64,000 nucleotides of DNA, taken from the NCBI RefSeq assembly GCF_021130785.1, contig NC_060210.1, positions 184,852,001 through 184,916,000 on the forward strand, read 5' to 3'. Shown one piece after another: positions 25,124-37,519 of this stretch. Position numbers and translations under genes: made by a program. The notes beneath the pieces are model-generated. The model did no database searches. It was given only the letters and a program-made list of their open reading frames with translations, and was not told where the DNA came from. The DNA is from Homalodisca vitripennis (taxonomy: Eukaryota; Arthropoda; Insecta; Hemiptera; Cicadellidae). Numbering within the stretch: position 1 is the stretch's first letter; every line of letters starts with the position of its first letter.

Positions 25124-25356
25124 TTATGTTAGAATAAATAAATCGTAAACTAAAAACCCTTTTAAAATTCTTTTACTTCAAACACGTGTTTCGGTATAAT
25201 AAACCATCTTCGGTGTGAACATTAACCTCTAACTAACTAATAAACAAAACAAATAATGTTCAAATAATGACACATGTTCAGATGATACCGAAACACGTGT
25301 CTGAAATAAAAGAATATTAAAAGTGTTTTAGTTTACAATTTATTATTCTAACATAA
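25124..25356. repeat. Inverted repeat, about 73 bp arms, with PLE ribozyme-like sequence at the loop
   Basis: The left arm 25124-25197 and right arm 25285-25356 are reverse complements with a few mismatches. Shared pieces include TTATGTTAGAATAA, GTAAACTAAAA, ATTCTTTTA and ACACGTGTTTCGGTAT. The loop is 87 bp. On the minus strand the left half reads CCGAAGATGGTTTATTATAC then CGAAACACG, which is like the hammerhead core (CUGANGA, stem II, GAAA) of Penelope-like element ends with one core change. The arrangement, two ends pointing outward, resembles the inverted PLE dimers at 37.5 and 43.7 kb. It may be a minimal remnant of another PLE family. No protein is left. Confidence 0.55.
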
Positions 25357-26415
25357 GTATTTGTTGTTTATAAAAAGTGTAACAAATGCACATGTTATTC
25401 CTGTTCACCATTAAATTGGCTTCATTCTGGTATTACGTCTCTAGTATATACTGGTATTAAAACAACACTCATCACCCCCAAATCTTCTTTTTGGCATTAC
25501 TGATGTACCTCAAGGATCTTTCATTAGACCCCTATTTTTCTAATTCATATTGCTTGCATATTTTGCCAGATTATAAACTGTGTACAACCTCTATATTTTC
25601 AGATGAGTAAATTAAGATATAATCATATTCAACGACTATAATTTGGTTATCTGTACTCATTTGATGGAAATAAACTCCTCCTATATGTAAGGAAATCAAA
25701 TATGATTGAGTTTATTCATGTCAACTTGGATTTTTATTTTTCTTTGAACACCGCAACTGTTTACAAAAACACACTAAACACCAATATATTAAAACTAAAA
25801 CAGTTCCATCTCATCAGATACATAAAAATACAGCAGTGTGTAAAATTATATCTATAAATAGTACAGCGTTATAATTATGCTGGTTACTAGATTAATGCGG
25901 TTTAAACGCCACTATGAACTGCGACTGCAGTGGTAATGCAGAGCACTTGCACATACACTTGGTTAGTGAAACCACCTGACAGTAATCTGTAAAATAGATT
26001 TTAATATATGTCCTGTTGCGTTACAACTGCTTTAACTATTGTTAAGATCATTTTCTTAGCATAAATGTGTCAAATAATTTGTTTGTGTCTAGTCAGTCAT
26101 TAAGTATTAGTTTATATAACTAGGTAGTCTTTATATGCTTATGACGCATAGGTATTTTCTATGTTTGTTAATTTACGTATATTGTCATAAAATAATAAAA
26201 TCTAAAATAATAAAACATTAAAATAATATAAAACTATTACCTGAATAATTTTTTTAGTAAATGATTAGTTAATCCTTTAGGCTCTTTAATACAGTATGAT
26301 AGGTTTTTAATAAAACAATTTCATTCATTTTTGCTTTCTTACTTTCTACTCATTCTTCTACATTTTTATTTTGCACAATTCTATAATAATTTTCATTTCT
26401 ATCCCTCTTATCGAC
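25357..26415. other. AT-rich DNA, no gene seen
   Basis: Nothing recognisable. Confidence 0.45.
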
Positions 26416-26419
26416 AGAA

Positions 26420-26710
26420 AAATAAAGCTTCTTTTCTATATAAGCAACACCGACCAAATCCATGGGATTTGACTGAGCGTCAGATTAAAAGTCTTAGATT
26501 TATTTTATAGGTAACCACGACGACAACGAGAAAATCGCAGAATAAATAAATTTACACACATTGAATACTACCATAGGCCATTGGGTAACATAGTAACATA
26601 TATTGTGTAATGGAATAAGCTCCAAATTTTTGAATTAATATAAATTTTCATTCAACCTCAGTGAAGCCTGTTACGGGACTCGTGGTATGTTTGTTCTTCT
26701 ATATTAAAAA
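26420..26710 (-). repeat. Dispersed repeat family copy, reverse orientation
   Basis: It is co-linear with 17855-18160: GGGATTTGACTGAGCGTCAG (26463), CGACAACGAGAAAATCGCAG (26521, against CACAATGAGAAAATCGTG in the other copy) and CAGTGAAGCCTGTTACGGGA (26660). It is diverged and without coding capacity. Confidence 0.55.
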
Positions 26711-27948
26711 TTTAAAACCTCAAAAAGCAACAAAAATATAAGTTAATGCCACTGATTGTGTACTTATTTATCAATGATATGAAACACGTAATTAAAGAAT
26801 AATGATATAATAATTATAGAAAATAACAACAGAAATTTCTAAACCACAAAGATCAATAACGCACAATATATTTAAATATAGTACTTAACATCCAACATTA
26901 GGGAATACTGTCGGGTACAATATCTAAAACTAATATCAAACATGGTGACGATTACAGAGTTTATGACAAATATCATCGTTTATTTTTAATCTAAAGTATA
27001 CATTGCATAGCAAACTTTATTTAATAAGTCTCCAATTTTACATTCATAACACATAAATCCCACATTCAAACATTCACATTGCATTCATCTCTCCCCTATT
27101 AATTACACCCACTTCCAGCGTGGGAGTCGGTTTTTCTCATTGGTCTTCTTCCAGTTAAATTCAGAAACTCATCACCACTGTAAAACCGTTTCATGTCAGA
27201 TAGAGACACATTGGACGTTCAGGCAATTTTAGTTGACTTTTGGCAATCTGTTTGTAACACTAACACATATCTGTGAAGGCAGATTTTCATAAACTATCGT
27301 TTTTTCCCGTTCTCTGCGATAGTAATCACTCCCTCTTTCCTCAAATTCATCATGTTTCGTCCTATGGTTAAAGAACATTTAGACTAACAACGTAAGGTTG
27401 TTTCTAGGATGTAGAGACATGGAAAAGCCGACAGTTGCTAGTTTTTGAACACTGTCCTGCACACAACTCTCTGAAGTTTAAAAATTAGGGATTCTTTATC
27501 TATAATTTAGGATGTATTTTACCCCAAACCGGTAAATATCATTATTTAAATTAGAGTACTCTTTAAATAAGCTAATGTATTTAATGAAATTTAAACTGAT
27601 GTTTCCTGTTCTTCTTCCAGTACAAAATTTTCCTAAATGTGTGCTCACTAATAGCATACAGAGTGCCAGTTAGAGATAATTTTCAGCGTGTGACATATGT
27701 CAGGGAAACAAGAGCTCTTTAGCATTTTATTGCGTCATCATAACTAATTTCTCGCTAAAAGAATGACCGACAACTGTTAAAGATTATCACAACTTTATAA
27801 AATGAGACTAGCAGTTAGTATTACACAGACAACATGCAATGTGACGGACGTGTTTACTCTAAACAGAGATCAAGGAAAGGAATGTCGAAGACTCGAAATA
27901 AGCAATTCTGTATTCAAGAGCTTTGCAGGAAATAAAACACTTGTGGAA
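26711..27948. other. AT-rich DNA, no gene seen
   Basis: No recognisable coding or RNA feature. Confidence 0.45.
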
Positions 27949-27949
27949 A

Positions 27950-27997
<48 letters not shown>

Positions 27998-27998
27998 A
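27949..27998. repeat. (TA)n microsatellite
   Basis: About 50 bp of TA dinucleotides with one AATA interruption. The overlapping open frames are artefacts of the repeat. Confidence 0.95.
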
Positions 27999-28029
27999 TT
28001 AATTTCAGGAACGAATATTTCACGAAATG

Positions 28030-28110
28030 AGTTATATGAAATATTGCATCCAACCTCAACGAAGCCTGTTACTGAACACTTTGTTTGTAGTATTCCAACC
28101 TTGTTTCATT
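28030..28110. repeat. End fragment of the dispersed repeat family
   Basis: CCAACCTCAACGAAGCCTGT followed by TACTGAACA matches the end of the 26420-26710 copy (CAACCTCAGTGAAGCCTGTT). Only this end is recognisable. Confidence 0.4.
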
Positions 28111-29390
28111 ATTCATTCATTGGATAACCCAAAAATTATTCAATATATTTTATTATTAGTTCAAATTGTATCGCTGCTAAGATTAATATAAAAAAAATTG
28201 TATAAGAATAAATTTTATTCATAATATATGCAAATACTTACTTGTAGAATGCAAAATATAAAACTTTTATACTTCTAATATTGAAAAAATACGTCTAATA
28301 TTAGATATAAAATAAAAAATATTAATAAGAAATACGTAGTTACATTGAAAAATGTAACTGTATTTACTTTGTTTATTTACTAAAAACGTAACAGTTATTA
28401 CATTATGAGCTGGGTAAACTATTTAGTTATTAGTTCACTACGCTCTTGCACATAATTAAACCAAATAATTAATAAGACATACTTGAGTGTATGTTATTCA
28501 ATAAATTAAAATTAAAATATCTTTCATCACTTTTGAAACAAGGAAATAATCTACGTGAAGTCGTCTCAGTCTTCTCAAAATATAACTGAGAAGATCATCC
28601 CATAGTTTGTACCATATTTTTGTCATGATTTAGTAACTCTTAAAAGGTGCAATAATAAAATTACAAAAATAAATACTTCTGTACAATTATTTGGAACAAA
28701 TAAGATTACGCGTTATAGCTGTTTTAAAATAAACTCACCCATGTATTTTGTGTTGTTTTTCTTTCTGATCGCAAATGGTCGACTTTCACTAAAATTATTA
28801 AAATCTGTTAAATACATTACTCGAATATATAGTACAATAAAATATAATTTTCTACCTAACAAGTAGAAAGAAGTTAGGTAACAAGAACGTTTATTCAGTA
28901 ATTACCACAATGTCAATGAGTTTTAATACTTTCCATCAACTTTTGCTTCCATTGCTCATGAGAGAAGACCATTTATCTATCTAGCAGCAAATATTTCACG
29001 GTTTTCCTACAATCCAAATGATCTTCATCCTGACTTCCATTTGCTTTATCAGTGAAAAACACTCTTTCAGTTAAATTAAAATACTATTTGTAGTGTTTTA
29101 GGAGATTATTAAATAAGTATTGTTCACAGTAGAAATTCTGACAGTAATTTGTTTTACTAGCAAACACTTAAGTTTATTACTGAAGAGGAGATTCATACAG
29201 CCAGGTTATAAAATATTTATCCAATATATGTATGATAGGTTTTACTCCATCATTACAATTACTTTAACTTTCAGTTTAAAAAGTGTAGAAAGCAAATTCT
29301 GTTTGTATCTAAATTAAGGATTACTATTTATGCCAAATTTAAAACCAACATAGACTAGTTTTGTTTCAAACTTACAGATTCATACAGTTT
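28111..29390. other. AT-rich DNA, no gene seen
   Basis: Nothing recognisable. The 29120-29317 open frame has no motif. Confidence 0.45.
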
Positions 29391-29399
29391 TGCACCGAT

Positions 29400-29515
29400 T
29401 AGGAAAATATATCCACACGGTGATCTAAAAGGCCTACTTCAGTCAAAAAGCGCCTACTTTCAGCTTTTGCAATATATTTCCGGACTAAGAAGTAAGGTTA
29501 AAAATTACAACTTCA
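29400..29515 (-). repeat. Reverse-strand relative of the 12.4-12.8 kb repeat
   Basis: On the minus strand it reads CCGGAAATATATTGCAAAAG, CTGAAAGTAGG and GACTGAAGTAGG. This matches ACCGGAAATATATGACAAAG, CTGGAAGTAAA and ACCGAAGTAGG at 12735-12780. Confidence 0.5.
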
Positions 29516-31999
29516 GAGGGGAATTCTTTTCACTATTGCTATAAGTTCATCAAATTCAGTTTTTGAGATAGTAAGTGAGCGAATCAACGTAGACACGTAC
29601 TTTTGAGACCATCTCGACCTACTTCTATAAATTGGATTTATATTCCATATGTATCACAGTTTAAAGAAAAACATAAATTTCAAAATTTTATTGTTTTGAT
29701 GTACAATGGCTCCACTAATAATTTTTAATTTGGTTTATTTATCTACACATCTGTTTGGGATATCCCATTCTGGATCTTATCTTTGGGATTTGATTAAAGA
29801 CGATGGTTGATACCAAAACGTGAAAGTCGTGTTTCTATTTTTCTATAACGAAATGAAGGTGAATGCCCTTATTCCTTAATATAGGGCATCGTTTGGAAAA
29901 CTTTTAATGAGTATTGTGCACTTAATTTACTAATTTGGCAATGTAATATTAAAAATCAACGAGGTTTGGAACCGGAGAAACAGGTCAAAGTAAAGATGAG
30001 TAAAAATGTTTTGAAGAGAGGGATAGAGAATACCTGTCTACGCAACGGTGTGTGGAGCAGATACATAGTCTCCAGGGATTATACAGGCCTCCGTGCCTCT
30101 ACTGAAAACTACATTATTTATATGCCTGCAAGAAGCTGGGTCCTGTCCACTATTAATTGAAATTTCATGTTTCTCTAATAGATGGTACTGAGATGATGGG
30201 ACATAGTAAAAAGTTTACAATTCCTGGTCGGGAATAGCTATTAGCTAAAGTGCTACAATGTAATTACGCACGAAATCTATAAAACGTAGAGAGCACTACT
30301 CAGTACTCGTATTACATGCATGTGCTATAGCATATTACAATATGCTATCACAACTAGTTAGATACATCTGGTTGTTATAGAAATGTGAAAGCAACTAGAT
30401 ATAAGTTGTTATACATAGTAGGAACTCTTTTACATATAGTAACAAACCACGATATGTAGTGTGCATTGTAATATATAACGGTGACACATATTTAGCTACA
30501 TATTTTTGGGACTGTGCACTTTGATTTTAGTTTTAAATAACCAGCGCGTTTAGTTTATAGTAAGTTAGCATAAATAAGAAGTTCGCATAAATTTGATACC
30601 TTTGTATAGATAGGTAATTATGTACGATTATTGGGTAAAACTTATGTATTATCTTAAAACGATCATTTTAAATCATTTCTCAAATGAGACAAATAACTAT
30701 TAAAGGAATAGATGAAGAAAGACAGGAAAAAATCCGTGAATAAAAATATTGAGACGCAGGTAGTGATAAGAGGTTCATTATGCACTGGCCGCTTCTTATC
30801 TCGTCCAATCTGAACAGGGGATGATGTGTTCATTTTATTTAACCCTTTTAGATACTACCATAGGGAATATTTTTAGTTTTTTACCAAAAGTAAAGGAAGG
30901 TGCTATCCAAGCCCGCATTTATGTCCAGTAACATTTCTTATCGATACTTTTCCTTGCTCAGATCTCGTGAATGATTTTGTAGCACTGTCAGGTAGAATGC
31001 TCTGTACTGGACACATATTCCTTACTAGGTTACTGAATCAGTTTGCAGATAAGATAAAAATCTTCGCCTATTGCAGAGAAATACTGACATTTCGGTGTGA
31101 ATTTCGGAATCAGTAGAATGGTATTAGAAAACCTATAAATCTGAAACAAACAGAATTTTGTCCATCAATAGCTTAGAATTACCTCAATTTTAATTTTTTA
31201 ATAACAAGTATTGAAGAACATTTTGTACGGTAGTAATGTGCATGTAATTTTATTAACTGTTGTAGTTGGAAAAAATTAAGTTTGTATTTAATTTCTGTAT
31301 AATTTATCTAAATCTACAGATAACCAACCAAATATATAACCAAATTATTTAAATAAGGATTATAGTTGAATAACCGTTCTGATTTAAATGAACACTCATA
31401 CTATGAAACTAATTTAATAATTTTAAACTGTTTTTCCTCCAAGTTTATTTGCTCATAATTATCAATACAAAGTTTAAGAGACATTCTTTATCAGCCTTTA
31501 TTTACGTTTTCCAAATAAAAAGTAAAATATATTTACTAAAAAAAGTATGGATCGAGACTAATAAAACCAGAATTTAGAACTTCACATAAAATACACTAGG
31601 AGGCTTCTCCTAAAGCGAGAGGTAAGGTTGTGGGTGCTTATACAAGAAATTCTAGTTCTATTCCCAAGGAAGTCAACACCTTCTTAGAGCAGTTCTCTTC
31701 GATTTTGTGGTTACCAAGTGTAGGTTCAACTGGAAAGTATAAATCAGGCAGAAGTGAACCCTCCTGGGTTAGGAATTGTTACTTAATTCATTCTAGTACT
31801 ATCAATGAATCTGAACTAATTGTTATATCACGGCAAGTACAAATATAGTGAATCAAATAACATCATAGAGAAGGCGTTTGTTTGTGTAAGGATGGTCAAT
31901 AACAGGCCATGACGTAACAGTGTTCCTTGTCACGTCCCAATGCTCCAAGGCACAGAACAATTACACAGACACTATGTGGAGGTGTTTGTATTGAAGCTC
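29516..31999. other. AT-rich DNA, no gene recognised
   Basis: A short perfect palindrome (ATAGCATATT-ac-AATATGCTAT) is at 30327-30348. The open frames at 29966-30160 and 31630-31848 have no recognisable motif. Confidence 0.4.
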
Positions 32000-32001
32000 T
32001 A

Positions 32002-32610
32002 TACAGGGTGAGTGGCTCTTGGTGTGACAAAATATTTTTGGGTTATAATGCAATGTAAATGTGATACAATGGTGGTTATAAAAAATTCTAACCTCCAAAA
32101 ATTAGGTCTGAAATGAATTATTTTCAGTTTTTCTAAATAACCCGTGTTTTTGTACGTAAATCTAATATTTCTCAGCAAAAAACACAACTACACAACTGTT
32201 TTATATGTGAAGCGAACTACACAATTTTTAGATTCTCCGTTAAATTTTCGATTTGAAAAAGTTATCGGTTTCAAACGGTAAGGAAAGAAAATTAAGCTTC
32301 AGGTCGATTTAAATGGCAAAGTTGCTAAGTTTCAGAAAAACTGAAATATCATTGAACCTCATCTTTTTACCACACCCTGTATACAAGAATGTGTCAAGTG
32401 ATATTAAAAACTTTGCCATTTAATAGGCTTTAAAATGGTATGCCATATGACCATAGTTAAGTATTCCGTTACCTACTTTTATCGGTTTAAATATTACAAA
32501 ACATGCAAGCTACAAAAATATTAAAACAATTTAATAACAACAGTACTTAATTTTTATGTTTTATCAAACTGCCTCATAAAACAGGAAATTGAAGATTTAA
32601 AAAAAAGTAA
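32002..32610. repeat. Left long terminal inverted repeat of the mariner-type element
   Basis: It is the reverse complement of about 33890-34495. The outer 380 bp (32002-32381) begins TACAGGGTG and ends CACACCCTGTA, with TA on both sides, so it could be a small element in its own right. The inner 230 bp is also shared with the right arm. Confidence 0.85.
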
Positions 32611-32649
32611 AGCAGTTTTAAACATTAAAACATTAAAAGTCAAATCATT

Positions 32650-33700
32650 GCAGTTCATTCTCAAAATGGCGACCTTCTTTTCTCACACAAGCTCTTGCTC
32701 GCTTTCTCATTGCTCTTGCGGTCATTTCAAAAGACAGTTATTCCCGAAGACTTTGAGCAGCCAGACCAATTTCTCCCTCGTAACTTTTTTCTGAGTTTAC
32801 TGGGGTGGAATAAACTTCCTGCTTAAAAAACCCCACACAAAAAAGTCAATAGGTGTAAGGTCGGAAGATCGGGCAGGCCATGCGACAGTTCCCCCACGTC
32901 CAATCCACTCGGGATAGCTTTCAGTCAGCCATTGACGTACTGTTGCATTAAAATGTGGAGGGGCTCCATCCTGCTGGAATATAAGCTCGTCTCTTTCAGC
33001 ATTTTTCAAATTGTTCTAGAAGGTTAGGTAGATAATATTGCAAAAAATCTAAGTAGATTGTTCCATTTACAGTTCCATCAAATATGTGAGGGCCAATCAG
33101 TTGGTCGCCTAAGACTCCACACCAAACATTAATACTAAAACGCGTTTTGAAAGGATTGTTCCCTTGTCCGGTGTGGGTTTTGTTGATCCCAGTGGTGCAT
33201 ATTATGACAATTGAAAATTCCTGCTCTTGTAAACAATGACTCATCAGTCCAAAGGATGTTTTCGATAAAAATGACGCTGCTCTATGTCTCTGTTTAGCAA
33301 CCAACGACAGATTTGTAGTCTAGAAGCATAATCAGTTGCTTTCAGACCATGAAGAGGCGTACAATGGTATGGATGGAACTTATTCTTATGCAAAATTTCC
33401 AAAACCTACGTCTCTAGCAAGTTATCTACTACTAAACTTCTGGATCATTCCGTACTGAATTAAGAACTACGGTACTTCATCTAATCCTACATCATGAATA
33501 ATGTGTCCTAATTCGTTAGGTCTTTTGTGAACTGTACCTCCCTCCACAAGACGTTGGTGGAGTCTTGAGAACACAGAATGACTGGAAAGTCGGCGATCAA
33601 GGTAGCGAGCTTGATACTCTCTTTGGGCAGCACGCGCATTTCCATCACAAAACCCGTAAATAAAGTGCATATCAGTGTATTCTCGAGTAGTGAACTCCAT
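32650..33700 (-). pseudogene. Transposase, DUF4817-like HTH plus DDE/D domain, frameshifted
   Basis: The start ATG is at 33700 (minus). Residues 1-77 (33700-33467) resemble the DUF4817 helix-turn-helix common in insect transposases, with 'YTDMHFIYGFCDGNARAA' and 'HSVFSRLHQRLVEGGTVH'. After a degraded stretch the catalytic part resumes. 'NILWTDESLFT', with the first catalytic Asp, is at about 33262-33230 in one frame. 'RFSINVWCGVLGDQLIGPHI' is in 33304-32996. The next frame, 33009-32797, has 'FQQDGAPPHF' (second Asp) and 'WPARSSDLTPIDFFVWG' (third acidic residue, Asp). There are 35 residues between the second and third. The C-terminal tail degrades to about 32650. The enzyme would cut and paste the element at TA sites. 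At least three frame breaks make this copy inactive. Confidence 0.85.
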
Positions 33701-33889
33701 GACAGCCTACACTTGACTAAATTGAGCAGAAAAATAGTTTATTGGAGGTAGAAGTAATTCATGTGGACACTGGTCTTACAAAACAAGATAAGGAATGAAT
33801 GTACAATACTAGTGGAAGTGATAAGATAAGGAATTAAAAACATTGATAAAGGATGCGACCATTAATCCATAACTAGCATCCACAAATTA

Positions 33890-34495
33890 TTTTAAACTTT
33901 TATACTTTTTTATAATCTTTAATTCCTTGTTTTATGAGGCAGTTTTATAAAACATAAAAAATTAAGTACAGTTGTTATTAAATTGTGTTAATATTTTTGT
34001 AGCTTGCATGTTTTGTAATATTTAAAACCGATAAAAGTAGGTAACCGAATACTTAACTATGGTCATATTGCATACCATTTTAAAGCCTATTAAATGGAAA
34101 AGTTTTTTAATATCACTTGACACATTCTTGTATACAGGGTGTGGTAAAAAGATGGGATTCAATGATATTTCAGTTTTTCTGAAACTTAGCAACTTTGCCA
34201 TTTAAATCGACCTGAAGCTTAATTTTCTTTTCTTACTATTTGAAGCGATAACTTTTTCAAATCGAAAAATTTAACGGAGAATCTAAAAATTGTGTAGTTT
34301 GCTCACATATTTCTATACGTTGCTAAGAAATATTAGATTTATGTACAAAAACACGGGTTTTTTAGAAAAACTGAAAATAATTCATTTCAGACCTAATTTT
34401 TGGAGTTAGAATTTTTTATAACCGCCATTGTATCACATTGGCATTGCATTATAACCCAAAAAACTTTTGTCACACCAAGAGCCACTCACCCTGTA
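33890..34495. repeat. Right long terminal inverted repeat of the mariner-type element
   Basis: It is the reverse complement of 32002-32610. The sub-unit 34133-34495 (363 bp) again starts TACAGGGTGTGG and ends CACCCTGTA between TA dinucleotides. Confidence 0.85.
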
Positions 34496-34497
34496 TA

Positions 34498-35470
34498 CAT
34501 CGTTTAAACATAACAGCTGCTACAATAATGTACAACTTCGCTTAATAACAATGTCTTACCTTATGTTAATATTCATTTGTACCATAATAATATTAATGAA
34601 ACAATTTTCTTATGATATTTAGAAGTCTAATTTTAAAATATAACTTTAGGCATTTCATAACTTAAATAATATATTAACAAATATAAATAATCTGAATATT
34701 TAAAGCAGGTATTCGAAGGAAACTATTTTCATATTTAAACAGATTTAGACAAAGACCTTTCATTAAATAAGAAGGCGCAAAGTAAACATTTAAAATAGGA
34801 AACATAACGATATAAAGACTAAACACAAACCGCCTCCAAACAAAGATTACACAATTAACTCCTTGGAATATTTCGCACACGACAGTTCCTGTTTCGACTT
34901 AACAACTGTTGACAGTATGGCTCTCTCCACAGGAAGCCTGAAACGGAATTTTCACAATTTTTTGGACCGTTAATATTATTCTGTCTGTATGGTCCTAGGG
35001 AATTTGTTAATAAAAAATTAACTATGGCTAAATGAATAACATTTATTTTAAGCAATCATTCTCACCAGACTGTATTTTAACAGTACAGTACACTTCAAGT
35101 TAATATATCCTGTCTATAAAAGGATGTTAGACATTACTTTTTGGTACATGATATAAACCTGAGCACTACGTTTTGGGTACGGGAATTTGCTTTCTTCTTC
35201 ATGTACAAACTAATTTCGAAAACTAGGTTACATGTGTTACATAATTTTTACACAATATCCAAAAAAGGATAGCATTTCCATATTTAGATTCAGTCATTTA
35301 TAAGAATATCTTATGATTTATTGGATTTTAAGCTAATGATTATGGAATCTTCCTATTTTCGGAGACTAGCAGTTGCTAAATTTGTTTGACAATATCTATC
35401 CCTTAAAGATATAGAATGGAAAAGATAAATGTAACGTGATATCTCGAGTAGTTATATATATACGCCCAAA
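34498..35470. other. AT-rich DNA, no gene seen
   Basis: Short open frames (34674-34880, 34855-35055, both minus) have no recognisable motif. Confidence 0.45.
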
Positions 35471-35602
35471 TACAAAATAATTGAATCGGAAAAAGTAAGC
35501 GCTCTTGTGGTGTAATGTTAGCACATTCACCCGGCAAGTGAAAGATCCGGGCTCGACTCCCGGCGGAGCAAGTACTTTTTGTGATTCAATGTTTATTGAA
35601 AT
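35461..35602 (+). repeat. tRNA-like repeat (SINE-like), copy 1, flanked by inverted repeats
   Basis: The core at about 35501-35570 has GCTC...GAGC acceptor pairing, an A-box-like TGGTGTAATGTTAGC, an anticodon-like arm (TTCAC-CCGGCAA-GTGAA) and a perfect T arm (CCGGG-CTCGACT-CCCGG). The anticodon-position triplet would be GGC, but position 33 is C instead of T and the acceptor stem is imperfect, so it is probably not a working tRNA gene. ATTGAATCGGAAAAAGTA (35480-35497) and TACTTTTTGTGATTCAAT (35573-35590) form a 16/18 inverted repeat around it. A second copy with the same flanks is at about 52990-53117, so this is a mobile or dispersed unit. Confidence 0.7.
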
Positions 35603-37519
35603 TAAATAAGAATGGAGCGATGAAAAATTAAATTACATTAAAGATTACTCTCTTCTGATACGTTACCAAAATATTAATCCATTATAGAATACCCAACTGA
35701 TAAACTTAACCCAATTTAAAATGATTTTATTTTATTAAAATAATGGCGAAACTACACATGAAAGACAAAAACCCCTTCGTCACAATTGGGTAAAATGTCA
35801 ATTTTATACTAAAACATCACACATAAGTGTTTTTAATTGTTTTTCAGATTATTTGCATAACTATATTGTAGTGAAGATTGAGTTGCATGCGTATCTTACA
35901 TTTAAATTAGTCTGGCTAGTTAATATATTGTCATCCAATATATTCGATTATCATAATTAACATTTTACAAAACATATGATAAGCTTTAAGCACAGAAGTG
36001 GTCACTAAACCGTTCGATTTTATGAAAGAGTTCATAAAATGAACGATATTATTTATGTATTTTTTACGGTAGTCTTTCATTTTTACCCTTAAAAAATAGG
36101 TAGGATCGAGACTCTTCCTTCATTCTCAAGTAAGTGGTATAGTAAAATGAAGCCAAATACAACACATGTATGTATATAAAATAAAATGAGAAACCACTTT
36201 CTTTATCATAAACAAAACTTAATTCCGTGTTACCCTAGATCTAAGTTTTAAAACCTCCAGCTGTTTAAAGTAAACGTAAATTAAATTAATATATATCGTC
36301 ATAATTTAATTGCAAACGTTACGTTAAAGAAAGATTATACACACATATGTATATTATATTGTATAGTAAAACTCCAAAATAATTTTAAATTAGTAAAATA
36401 ATTAATATAATCACAAGCGCAGCCTAAACAGAACAAGTTTTAAACATTTTAATATATTGTTACAACATGATTTCCATACACTGTCGTACAGTCTCTACCC
36501 AAATCGTTTTAATTTGCATTCTATTTCAACTTTATTTCATAACTTTGATAATTTTTTATGAAAGGATATCATTAAAAATCTGTCAAATTAATCAAACATA
36601 ATAATTTTTTAATTAATACATGTACACTATATCCTAGATGTAAAACTGATCAATGCGCTGTTTTATTGTATAGGGAGTTTCTTGTTACTTTGTCTGCTAA
36701 TTACAAAACTGTTCAGTTTGGTCTAGAATTGGACCATTCTTGTTAAGAGCAATAAAAACATACATATTTATTCTCAATTATAATTCCAATGTTCACTTCA
36801 AGGTTTGGTGCACTAAAAAGTAGGTCAACGTTCAAACCGTTGGTTATTTATGAATTGAAATTCTTACAAAAGGCTATTCTTGCTTTGTATCTCAAAACAT
36901 GGACTTCTTGTAGGTCGGGTCACAGTACAATAGTACAGATTTGTCTCATAGATCATAGATTCACCACACTTTTGGCCACACAACAGATACGATATGTTGA
37001 GTTCCTTTCAGAAGACAAGTTTTATGCTGTCCAAATTTAAATCGTTCTGACAAAATGCGACAATATTTTACAAGTCACTGCAGTTTTCACCGCTCAAGAC
37101 TCTTATATATTACAAAAACTTCCACAATGTTCTCTCTTTTTTAGTGGTGATGAAAAGTAGTAATGTGTCGATATTAAATTTATTTTCTCATACTGAATGT
37201 TTCAAATAAATCCAGACGATGGAATGAGTCACTTAGTTTACTTTATCGAGCACCATACACTAGTTGCTGAGCTTTCATCAGTTGACATGCAATCATTAAA
37301 AGGTTACAGGTTTGTAATTTTCTCTCCCCTTTACATGTTTTTACCAAAGCGAGCCTTTATATTGGTATTATTAACTACTACTACACAGAGTGTCACAAAA
37401 CTCTTTACATGCACTTTAGAATATTGCTCTATGAACCACGATGAGCTAAAAGAATAAATGCAGTCAATATTCTATCCTTTTTCGTTTATCGTCTGTCGAT
37501 CTATATATGTCTTTTTAAT
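35603..37519. other. AT-rich DNA, no gene recognised
   Basis: Plus-strand open frames at 36789-37040 (83 codons) and 37197-37457 (86 codons) carry no recognisable domain or motif. Neither is long enough to be significant in this composition. Confidence 0.4.

Larger units (their letters stand above)
32002..34495 (-). mobile_element. Tc1/mariner-superfamily element with about 600 bp terminal inverted repeats
   Basis: The ends are TACAGGGTGAGTGGC at 32002 and its reverse complement ending at 34495. Each is flanked by TA (32000-32001 and 34496-34497), the target duplication of Tc1/mariner elements. The inverted repeats continue inward for roughly 600 bp (32002 to about 32610, and 34495 to about 33890) with modest divergence. 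Each arm also holds a second copy of the terminal motif about 363-380 bp inside (CACACCCTGTATA at 32371-32383; TATACAGGGTGTGG at 34131). The interior of about 1.3 kb holds a broken transposase gene on the minus strand. The total of 2494 bp is longer than a classic 1.3 kb mariner because of the long arms. Confidence 0.9.

Noticed and set aside
27802..28059. Two overlapping 66-codon frames
   Set aside because: Both run through the (TA)n tract and have no motif outside it.
35499..35571. A functional tRNA gene (anticodon GGC by position)
   Set aside because: The acceptor stem pairs poorly, position 33 is C, and a second copy with the same flanks exists, so it is better explained as a repeat.
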